Assembly (NCBI GenBank): GCA_026770585.1
Contig: MU646841.1
Span: 21,725 to 44,539, forward strand
Length of the DNA: 22,815 bases
Source: Baffinella frigidus
Lineage: Eukaryota; Cryptophyceae; Cryptomonadales; Baffinellaceae
Reading direction: 5' to 3'
Shown here piece after piece: positions 15,966 to 22,734 of this stretch (within the stretch, counting starts at the first letter, position 1; the number at the start of each line of letters is the position of its first letter). The position numbers and the translations under genes were made by a program. Below the pieces are notes generated by a model that saw only the letters and a list, made by a program, of their open reading frames with translations, searched no databases and was not told the DNA's origin.

Positions 15966-16075
15966 GTAGGAGGTGGCGTATGAGCGGCCGACACGGGGTA
16001 CAGTAGCGGCACCATGCGTAGCATGTGCGGCGCAGACGCTGATTGTTTGGCAATAAATTATCAATCTCGCTGGCG
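15966..16075 (-). repeat. dispersed repeat F, copy 3 (inverted)
   Basis: The reverse complement of 1121-1222 is closely matched: GCGGCCGACACGGGGTACAGT, GCGTAGCATGTGCGGCG, TTGGCAATAAATTATCAATCT. Confidence 0.85.
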
Positions 16076-16195
16076 CTTTCCGCCGCAGCGCACCGGCGTG
16101 TCCGTCCTAGTGGCTACACGTCTTGATCGTTTGACCAGGCCGTAATCTGGTACAAATCCACTGGTTTTACAGTGAATTCACTACCTCGAGACGTA

Positions 16196-16296
16196 TCTCT
16201 TAAGTGACCAGGCCGTCAAATTTGACGGTCAAGAGGTCCTAGGAAGGTCCTAGGGTCCTACAGTAGGGCGTATGAGCCTACTGGCCACTTAAGGGT
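16196..16296 (-). mobile_element. family-B MITE
   Basis: TA 16194-16195 and 16297-16298. Ends are TCTCTTAAGTGACC and GGCCACTTAAGGGT. The right flank AAGGGATAACGGATCGCAACC is the inverted match of the left flank of 14746-14846. Confidence 0.87.
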
Positions 16297-16372
16297 TAAG
16301 GGATAACGGATCGCAACCAACATGGCGCCCGCCACACCTTTGTTAAATGTATTATCGTACATCTATCCCTTA

Positions 16373-16497
16373 CAGGGGTACCTCGCTCATCAGAAACAGC
16401 CCCCCCACACACCACCATAGGGCCCTAGGCATAGGCCTGCTGTAGGGTCCTAGGGGGGCGCAGTTTCTTATGAGCTAGGTACCCCTGTAAATGGCGC
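16373..16497 (-). mobile_element. family-A foldback MITE with matching empty site
   Basis: TA 16371-16372 and 16498-16499. Flanks CGTACATCTATCCCT and AATGGCGCCCGCCACACC are joined with a single TA at 17537-17571, the unoccupied paralogous site. The element is 125 bp with a CACACACCACC variation in the left inner arm. Confidence 0.94.
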
Positions 16498-16539
16498 CCG
16501 CCACACCAAACGTACAGGCGCAAACCCAACCTGGTAGTA

Positions 16540-16651
16540 CAGGGGTGCCTCGTTCATAAGAAACCTCCTCCCCATAGGACCCTACAGTAGGCCTATGGCT
16601 TACGGTGGTCCTGGGGGGGGGGGGCATTTTCGTACGAGCGAGGTACCCCTT
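16540..16651 (+). mobile_element. family-A MITE, decayed right end
   Basis: TA 16538-16539. Left end CAGGGGTGCCTCGTTCATAA. The right arm reads TTTTCGTACGAGCGAGG and stops at CCCCT followed by TCA rather than GTA. Confidence 0.83.
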
Positions 16652-16707
16652 CAATCGATGCCAAGAGTGTGAGAGAGAGAGCGGGAGAGCGAGAAAGAGA
16701 TTCTTTA

Positions 16708-16824
16708 CAGGGGTACCTCGCTCATAAGAAACCGCACCCCCCGTAGGACCACCATAGGGCCCTAGGCATAGGCCTACTGTAGGGTCCTAGGGGGGGGCGG
16801 TTTCTTATGATCGAGGTACCCCTG
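16708..16824 (-). mobile_element. family-A foldback MITE
   Basis: 117 bp with TA 16706-16707 and 16825-16826. Nearly perfect, one of the least diverged copies. A short GA-rich tract (16669-16700) precedes it. Confidence 0.93.
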
Positions 16825-16855
16825 TACCGTTCACATGCAGGTCGCACCCGCCATA

Positions 16856-17325
16856 CAGGGGCACCTCAACTATAATTGTCATAAGGAACGGTCGCCATAA
16901 GGAACAGGGCGTTTTTGGTGTCTGAGTTCCTTAATAAATAAGGAACGGAGGGCGGGCGTTCCCACTGAGTTCCTTAATAATTAAGGAACGGAGGGCGGGC
17001 GTTTCCACGGAGTTTCTTAATAAACAAGGAACGGAAGGTCGAATTTCGTCAAATCCTTGGAAGGATGAGTGGTAGGAACCTCGAAACCCTCAAAGATCGG
17101 TGGTAGGGACCTCAAAACCCAGAAAAATGCCAAAATTTGCTGAGGTACTTCACGTTTCGGGCAAAAAGTTCCTTAATAATTAAGGAACGGAGGGCGGACG
17201 TTTCCACGGAGTTCCTTAATAATCAAGAAACGGATGGCGGGCGTTTCCACGGAGTTCCTCGATAATTAAGGAACGGAGGGCGGGCGTTTTCAGATCTCCG
17301 GTTCCTTCAGAACGAGGTACCCCTG
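16856..17325 (+). mobile_element. 470-bp relative of family A with internal 43-bp palindromic repeats
   Basis: TA 16854-16855 and 17326-17327. Ends CAGGGGCACCTC and GAGGTACCCCTG match the tips of family A, but the interior is unrelated. Inside, GTTCCTTAATAATTAAGGAAC-type palindromes begin at 16926, 16969, 17012, 17168, 17211 and 17254. That is two blocks of three with an exact 43-base period, each followed by GGAGGGCGGGCGTTTCCACGG-like spacers. It may be the longer parent form from which short A copies derive, or an independent element using the same tips. Confidence 0.85.
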
Positions 17326-17536
17326 TACCAAGCGCACCGGCGCTTATTGACACTTATTGACTTTATTCGAAAGAGAAATGCACGGTGCAGAAATGAGGCG
17401 AGCTTAGGAAAATACTCGGGTAATCATCCGGTTGAATCCTAAGTCAAGAAACTGCCACTACCCATATTTGAGGGTTCCTAGGATTCCATCCCCGCTCTTT
17501 TCACGTCGAGAGACTTTTATTCAAGTTATTTCACAC

Positions 17537-17571
17537 GTACATCTATCCCTTAAATGGCGCCCGCCACACCA
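17537..17571 (+). repeat. empty paralogue of the 16373-16497 insertion site
   Basis: CGTACATCTATCCCT-TA-AATGGCGCCCGCCACACC is continuous here, with one TA. The upstream 17496-17545 stretch (TTTTCACGTCGAGAGAC, TTTATT) also resembles the spacer of the 177-bp unit at 15606-15645. Confidence 0.9.
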
Positions 17572-17653
17572 AGCGCGGCGCGCCACGGACTCAGGGCTGA
17601 GTGAGAGGGAAAGTGCGTTTATTACGGATGGCAACCAACATGACCACCATGTA

Positions 17654-17699
17654 CAGGGGTGCCTCGCTCATAAGAAAACGCCCGCCCCTAGGACCACCA
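17654..17699 (-). mobile_element. family-A MITE, left half only
   Basis: TA 17652-17653, then CAGGGGTGCCTCGCTCATAA to CCTAGGACCACCA. The right half is missing and GC-rich, apparently coding DNA follows. Confidence 0.85.
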
Positions 17700-17737
17700 C
17701 CTTCCACTCCTCGTCCGGGGTCCGCCCCCCCCCCCCC

Positions 17738-18344
17738 CTACATGCCCATGAGCTTGGCCATGCGCATGGAGATGGGGATGGGGGAGACGCCGCGGGTCGC
17801 AAGGAGAGCGCCCCAGCGTGCGGAACTGCTCGAGGTTGCGGAGGCGGTCGTGCGCGTCGTAGAATGACCGCCTGTGGTTCACTTCCTTGCTCAGAGGGCT
17901 CTCACCGAGCCGCGCAGGTTCGCTCAGGCTGCGGCGGACCGGCGCTTTTGCGGAGTTGGAGCGAGCGGTGGCGCCCGCTCCTGCGCGTTGAGCCCAAAGG
18001 ACAAGCCGTCCTCGGATCGCTGTTGGTTGCTGGCGCGGGAGCGGCGAAGACGAGTCGCAGGTCGCGGAGCGGGGGAAATGTGCGGCCACGCTCGGAAGCT
18101 TGATCATGCGACGTGAGGCACGTTGTTTTGCCCCGTCCCCAGGCAGGGGCGAGACCGAGCAGCGTCCGGCAGGAGAACGATCGGTTCTGGCCCGAGAAGC
18201 TGCCTTTCCGAGAAGCAGCGACTCGGTGCGGTGGCACGAAATGGGGGGGTGGAGGGCGTCTGTCGCTTGGGACATTGTCGCGTGGCGTGCTTGGGCGGTT
18301 TGGGGAAGAGTCGATTGGCGGTTGGCGAAGAATTGTTTCAGCAC
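17738..18344 (-). pseudogene. decayed or frameshifted minus-strand gene, unknown
   Basis: A minus-strand frame from 18344 shows strong GC-ending codon use in its second half, with motifs RRSLSEPARLGESPLSKEVN and FYDAHDRLRNLEQFRTLG. At a GGGG run (plus-strand CCCC 17811-17814) the coding pattern jumps one frame and continues ALLATRGVSPIPISMRMAKL to a TAG at 17740-17738. Removing one G would join the two, so this is either a frameshift mutation or a sequencing error. The first roughly 100 codons are less convincing and could contain an intron or a later start. No domain is recognised. The 3' side abuts a poly-G tract (plus-strand C17) and the truncated family-A element. Confidence 0.42.
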
Positions 18345-18388
18345 AAACAGGTGCGAAAAAACATGACCTGATCCTAATAACGTACCTC

Positions 18389-18420
18389 GGACTCTCTACG
18401 AGAGTCCCCTCGTAGAGGGG
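18389..18420. repeat. two adjacent small hairpins
   Basis: GGACTCT-CTACG-AGAGTCC (18389-18407) and CCCCTC-GTA-GAGGGG (18406-18420). They overlap by two bases. No transcription unit ends clearly here, so a terminator role is not claimed. Confidence 0.6.
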
Positions 18421-18673
18421 AGTTTTACTAGAAAAACTACATGATGACGGACTGAAGGGCAGGGAAGCTTTGCAGGGGAGTTTTTACTACAGATAACACG
18501 TCCGTTCGAAAGACATGTGTTGGGACGTGTTAAGATTTATATGTGACTCAACACGTGGCGCTTCGCGAAAAACACCAAGTGCAGGGGAAAGTAAGTAAAA
18601 AACGGGACGCTTCGTGTCATGTTTTTTACATATGTGGATTGGCCACAGTGGTGTAGGTACCAGGGTATCCTTA

Positions 18674-18912
18674 TCCTCTAGCCGGTTTTATGGATTATAA
18701 GGCCTTATTCCCTTTAGAACATATTTTTTGGCCTGTAGTAAAGATCTCAAGATTTCATTGCAGCTCGAATTTTTTTAGCAGATTCTGGAGCTGACGGCCA
18801 AATCTCGAGGATCTGCGCTTTCAGATTTGAAAAAGGACAAAAATTAGGGGCGAAATTTCGCAGCAAACCCGAAATATAGATGGACACTTTATTTTTCAAA
18901 CCGGCTAGAGGA
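18674..18912. mobile_element. small TA-flanked TIR element (family E)
   Basis: A perfect inverted repeat TCCTCTAGCCGGTTT / AAACCGGCTAGAGGA bounds 239 bases and is flanked by TA (18672-18673 and 18913-18914). The AT-rich interior has no coding potential. It appears only once in the window. Confidence 0.75.
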
Positions 18913-18937
18913 TAATCACCGGGGCGTTGGTAATAGG

Positions 18938-19032
18938 CGGGGCGTCTCTTCAAGATCTCGAAGAGGTGTGCATGAGACTTCGTTCATAGGACGTGAATGA
19001 GTCGTGAACGTCTCTTCAAGATCTTGAGGGGG
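18938..19032 (+). repeat. short direct repeat CGTCTCTTCAAGATC
   Basis: GGGCGTCTCTTCAAGATCTCGA (about 18940-18961) and AACGTCTCTTCAAGATCTTGA (about 19006-19027) are about 66 bases apart. No gene is seen between 18913 and 19440. Confidence 0.6.
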
Positions 19033-19436
19033 GGGGCACGCCGCGTCTAGAGGAGTGTGTGGATCATTGTAGAATGCGAAAAGAGCTGAGTCAGTGTGTC
19101 CAACTGTTTCCATGCCCGACAAAAATTCGACAAAATCAAATCTCCCCTTCTTTCCGCGTGGTTTTTTAAAAACTCCCCTGGAATTCGATGTCCTGATCCT
19201 AACCGTCATATGCGACCCGATTTTCCGGTCGTAAAAAACAAAAACTTGAAAAGCGGTGAAAAACCGCAACGCTCCAAAAATGAAAAACCCGGAACATGCC
19301 CGTTTAGACGTTCTAGACGAATCCAGGTGTTTCTATTGGTCATCACGACTTGATAGCGACCACGGCGGGGTCGTCGCGTGGGGCATCGTGGGGAGTGTTC
19401 GCTGCTCGCGGCCCCATGAGATTCCGATGAGGAGAG

Positions 19437-19540
19437 ATGGGGAACAACCTGCATGCAGCTGGGGAACAAATTTGCATGCTGGGTCAGCTGGGGAGCAATT
19501 TGCATGCTGGGGGGATCACGTGGCGCGAAGCGCCACGTTC
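19437..19540 (+). repeat. GCATGC-containing minisatellite followed by a palindrome
   Basis: Three variants of a TGGGGAACAA-TTTGCATGC unit lie in 19437-19510, then a perfect ACGTGGCGC-GAA-GCGCCACGT hairpin at 19518-19538. Its core, GGCGCGAAGCGCC, also occurs at 4590 and 4615. Confidence 0.75.
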
Positions 19541-19599
19541 AGAGGGGTGTACAGAACATGACATGTTGAGCTTGTGGAATGTGAACATGTTCTAGAGCC

Positions 19600-20169
19600 G
19601 AGCAAATTACCGATATGGGCCCCTATTTTTTTTTACTTACGGATATGGGCCCCCCGCGCAAAATGGGCCCCCAGCCGGGAATCTCCGACATTACTACACA
19701 CATCACGTGTGTCCAGACAGTTGCGACCCCAAACAAGGCTCTCTTCGTAGGATCATATTTTCCCCATCAGATACCTCGACGGGCCTTGTGTCTCGTGCAC
19801 GAGACACAACCCGAGACGCTGGACGGCACCCCCCGCCCCGCTGCATACCTGAGCCGAGGCCGAGACCCAGCTGTCTGCGGCCCATCCAGAATGGAAAAAA
19901 CATGGCGCGTAGCGCCATGTTTTTTCCTTGGCGCGCTGGACGACACCCCTCACCTCCCGGGCCTCCGGCCCGCCGGGCCGGAGGCCCGGCTGAGGCAGGA
20001 GCTTTAATTGCAGGGTCGCGTCCAATTACAATCACATGTAAGAGTCACGCGGCCAATTTCCAGTGTATACAAGGACACGACAAATATCTCGGGGCCCATT
20101 TTGCGTGGGGGGCCCATTTCTGTTTGGGTTTACTACCGGTACATAGGGGCCCATATCGGTATTTTTCTC
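19600..20169 (+). mobile_element. MULE-like non-autonomous element with 10-bp target duplication
   Basis: 570 bp. Termini GAGCAAATTACCGATATGGG and the complement of GAGAAAAATACCGATATGGG, with inverted similarity extending about 70 bases inward (GGGCCCCTAT, GCGCAAAATGGGCCC). TTCTAGAGCC is directly repeated at 19590-19599 and 20170-20179. A 9-11-bp duplication with long G-starting TIRs is characteristic of Mutator-like elements. The interior is dominated by perfect palindromes: 19786-19809 (24 bp), 19893-19927 (16-bp stem, 3-base loop) and 19957-19989 (16-bp stem, 1-base loop). Open frames over them are not considered genes. Confidence 0.82.
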
Positions 20170-20179
20170 TTCTAGAGCC

Positions 20180-20659
20180 ACTTTCAAGTGTTATCACGTC
20201 CGGACACATGCGTTGTGAACGGACGTGTTATCCTGTAGTCACCTTTCGGATGTTTCGGACACAAGGGGAAGTTGTAATTCCGCCCGTCGAGTGCCCCTTG
20301 TAAGACTGAAAGTGTCCTTCTATTGGAAACGTTTGAGAAACGGGGACGTCACGTGATGCATAACTCCTTTGTGGCGAGACGTAAAATGAGCAACCACCAG
20401 GAAACCACGGGTCACATGAAGTTTCCCCTGCGTCTGTACAGTAGTAATCTCCACTAGCTTCTTCTTGTAGTGATCTCCACTAGCTTCTTCAGCCCCCGCG
20501 GCTGTGCTCACCACGGCGTTTCGTTCCAACGGAGCAAGGAACGTGCGTGCTGCTGCACAACGTTCATTAAAGCTCCAATAGCCCCAATAGCTGAAGAAAC
20601 AGCTGATGCAACTCTCCTGCAAAATTCTACCTCCGCGCGTGCGTCCGACCGACGCCTGC
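20180..20659. other. no supported gene; short direct repeat
   Basis: Only a duplicated ATCTCCACTAGCTTCTTC (about 20447-20464 and 20473-20490) stands out. Confidence 0.4.
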
Positions 20660-21067
20660 TCGACCAGCATGGCGTGCTTCCTCGTCCAAACACCCGCCTC
20701 TTCACATCAGCGTTCACCTCGTTCGTGCACCGCGGATCCTTGGGGGTCGAATCCCCCCGCCGTCGCCCGGCCCAACGCCGCCCCGCCTTCTGGCGCAAGC
20801 CGCATGGCCTACTCTAGCGACCCTGGCCTCCAAGACACGCCTCCCGAGGTGAGGGCGGCGACTTCGAGGGCGGCGACTTCGATGGCGGCGGCCAGCTGTC
20901 TCCGTCTTGCGGTTCTTCTGGGGACGATCGCGACGGCGAGGGTCGACTGCGGGCACGGCCCCGGTCTCCACCAGACGCAAAGCAGCTTCAGGGCTCTGCA
21001 GTCCCCCCACCAGCCGTTCCCGCCCCGGCGCGTGCAGCTCTGCGGGTCTGCCTGTCTTCGGCCTTAG
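20606..21067 (+). CDS. GC-rich open frame conserved in both arms (right copy), unknown
   Basis: A 153-codon plus-strand frame. From about residue 68 (SSDPGLQDTPPE) to the end LCGSACLRP it aligns with the minus-strand frame at 2071-2592. An Ala/Ser-rich stretch is expanded here by a 15-bp duplication (GGCGGCGACTTCGAG, about 20864-20890). An overlapping frame with GGDFEGGDFDGGGQ is conserved too, so the coding frame is not settled. No domain or targeting signal is recognised. Confidence 0.22.
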   Translation: MQLSCKILPPRVRPTDACSTSMACFLVQTPASSHQRSPRSCTADPWGSNPPAVARPNAAPPSGASRMAYSSDPGLQDTPPEVRAATSRAATSMAAASCLRLAVLLGTIATARVDCGHGPGLHQTQSSFRALQSPHQPFPPRRVQLCGSACLRP

Positions 21068-21133
21068 GCGCCTTTCGGGCTGCGTGTAAACTCTGTTCAA
21101 TAATGAAGCTCCATGGACCGCCATCGCTGGGAT

Positions 21134-21300
21134 GGAGAGAGATTGGTATTGTATTATTGCCAAACAACCAGCGCCAGCACCGCACAAGCCCTACGCGGTG
21201 TGCTACTTACTGTACCCCGTGTCTGCCGTTCTTACGAGCTGTTTCCGCATGGTTTCGATCTCCATCTCCTTCATTGAAGGGATAGGAGTTGAGAGTGAAG
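21134..21300 (+). repeat. dispersed repeat F, copy 4
   Basis: AGAGAGATTGGTATTGTATTA, CCAAACAACCAGCGCCAGC, TACTGTACCCCGTGTCTGCC and a CATGGTTTCGATCTCCATCTC block. It pairs with 1795-2010. Confidence 0.8.
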
Positions 21301-21384
21301 AGCCCCCATCTTCAAGTGCGAGCCTCGGTGCTCTCCTCAACCCTCACGTGGCCTCTGTTACCTGCTTCAGAGGGGTAGAGGTCC

Positions 21385-21480
21385 TTTAAATCCTTCAGGT
21401 TCTTCGAGCTCCCAGCATAGGCGGACACTGGAACTGGTTCTGCAAGAAAGCCCTGCTTCCATTCGGATCGCATCAAGCCC
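21385..21480 (+). repeat. dispersed repeat G, right-arm copy
   Basis: TTCTTCGAGCTCCCAGCATAG, GCGGACACTGGAACTGGTTCT, CCCTGCTTCCATTCGGATCGC. The uninterrupted form of the rearranged left-arm copy. Confidence 0.82.
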
Positions 21481-21532
21481 CCCGGTGCAGAGGATCGCAG
21501 CAGAGGGGTTGACATGGGGGTTTGAGGGCTTA

Positions 21533-21633
21533 TCCCTTAAGTGGCGAGTAGGCTCATACGCCCTACTGTAGGGCCCTAGGACCTGCCTAGGACCTCTTGG
21601 CGGTCAAATTTGACAGCCTCGCCACTTAAGGGA
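21533..21633 (+). mobile_element. family-B MITE, right-arm copy
   Basis: TA 21531-21532; right flank TT. Ends are TCCCTTAAGTGGCG and CGCCACTTAAGGGA. It occupies the same place as 1421-1521 in the left arm, so this insertion predates the arm duplication. Confidence 0.88.
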
Positions 21634-21681
21634 TTGTTTGGGGCGCGTTGGGGCCGTCTCGCCGCCGCGCGTCAGCCGTTA

Positions 21682-21798
21682 CAGGGGTACCTCGCTCATA
21701 AGAAACCGACCCCCCCTAGGACCCTACAGTAGGACCATGCCTAGGGCCCTATGGTGGTCCTAGGAGGGGGGCAGTTCCTTATGAGCGAGGTACCCCTG
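21682..21798 (+). mobile_element. family-A foldback MITE, only in the right arm
   Basis: 117 bp with TA 21680-21681 and 21799-21800. The left arm lacks it at the matching position (about 1378-1395), so the insertion is younger than the arm duplication. Confidence 0.93.
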
Positions 21799-21837
21799 TA
21801 GGTCCTACAGCTTTTGATGAGGCCCACCATAGCTTGT

Positions 21838-21845
21838 TTTAGGGT

Positions 21846-21904
<59 letters not shown>

Positions 21905-21916
21905 TGGTTGAGGGTT
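21838..21916 (+). repeat. TTGAGGG heptamer array
   Basis: About ten near-perfect GGGTTGA units. The left arm has only a short CCCTCAACCCTCGACC remnant at 1331-1347. Confidence 0.92.
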
Positions 21917-21929
21917 TAAAAGGGTTTAA

Positions 21930-22010
21930 ACCCCCGGCGACCACCACCGAGGGATATGTCTCCTCCTTTGCTCCTGCCACTGGATTATGGATTAAGGTTT
22001 GGGGTTTAGG
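21930..22010 (+). pseudogene. truncated copy of the 626-807 exon
   Basis: CCGGCGACCACCACCGAGGG to GCTCCTGCCACTGG encodes PATTTEGYVSSFAPATG, matching the C-terminal part of the minus-strand left exon. Upstream of ATTT it breaks into telomere-like repeat, and downstream the original stop is lost and the frame runs into GGGTTTAGGG repeat. A dead copy. Confidence 0.6.
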
Positions 22011-22060
22011 GTTTAGGGTTTCGGGTTGAGGGCATGTGTTTAAATACCTTGGGTCTGGCA

Positions 22061-22405
22061 AGATGGACACACTTCATCTTATGTGAAGTAATTTAGGTTC
22101 AAATCACGTGCAGTAATTTTGATCACATCGATCCGTCTGACTCCGTTTACACGGGCGAAGCAGTCCCAGATCTAATCCGGGCACATGTCTTATCTACAAG
22201 AAAACGATTCCCTTTTTTCTCATAGGAGTTGGCCGAAGGTTTATTAGGGCCCTAAGTAAATTTAATCGGGGCCAGACTCCGGTTTGACAGGCCAATTTTA
22301 TTTTGTTTTAAATTAAACATGTTCCCGGATGAGATCGTGCGACGCCCCGGAGGCCGCACAACCGCAAAACTGCCCCCCCCCTTCCCGATGTCCGATCGCA
22401 ATTTT
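22061..22405. other. unassigned; contains a block shared with 9500-9523
   Basis: TTTTAAATTAAACATG with CCCGGATGAGA (22309-22333) matches 9498-9524 just before the FYVE-tail copy. AGGGCCCTAAGTAAATTTAAT (22247-22266) resembles the inverted form of 9425-9456. This suggests one older repeat shared by both places. No gene seen. Confidence 0.45.
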
Positions 22406-22406
22406 T

Positions 22407-22558
22407 TTCAACGGACGTACCAAAGCTCGCCGAGCTTTAGTGTGGCCGACGAGACAAAAACTGGTAGTCTCATCACTACCAGTTTTTAGTTAAAAACTGA
22501 TGGGTCGCCTTCACCTTGACTCGTCGGCCACACTACCGAGCTTTGGTTCTTCCGTTGA
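22407..22558. repeat. foldback element with nested hairpins
   Basis: Outer arms TTCAACGGACGTACCAAAGC and their imperfect complement (ending at about 22558), then CTTTAGTGTGGCCGACGAG against CTCGTCGGCCACACTACC. In the centre, AAAAACTGGTAGT (22456-22468) and its exact complement (22475-22487) form a 13-bp stem with a 6-base loop, followed by TTTTTA-GT-TAAAAA. A truncated inverted copy is at 388-455. Confidence 0.8.
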
Positions 22559-22673
22559 AGGACTTTTGAGTTCGGTAAAGGACCATTGCTAATCGTTTGC
22601 ACGTCTTAAATGGGGGCAGATGGACCAGCATCCGATCTACGGTCGTGCCGGCTCCAGGTAAGATTTCCCCTTG

Positions 22674-22674
22674 T

Positions 22675-22734
<60 letters not shown>

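Larger units (their letters stand above)
20660..21845 (-). repeat. right arm of the inverted duplication
   Basis: Reverse-complement counterpart of 1333-2445, with the same order of blocks. Divergence is moderate (a few to about ten per cent by eye in the GC-rich block). A family-A element (21682-21798) interrupts it between the AGCTATGGTGGGCC block and the GCGCCCCAAAC block. Confidence 0.8.

Noticed and set aside
16926-17280. CRISPR-like array
   Set aside because: The repeats are 43 bases apart, but the spacers are repeats too, the palindrome varies, no cas genes are present and the DNA is eukaryotic.
17432-18103. 223-codon plus-strand frame
   Set aside because: It crosses a family-A fragment and a poly-C run, and is antisense to the better-patterned minus-strand frame.
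18389-18420. Transcription terminator
   Set aside because: Hairpins without a T tract, in eukaryotic DNA, with no gene ending nearby on either strand.
19707-20303. 198-codon plus-strand frame
   Set aside because: It spans three perfect palindromes and the right TIR of the MULE-like element, and mirrored frames exist on the other strand.
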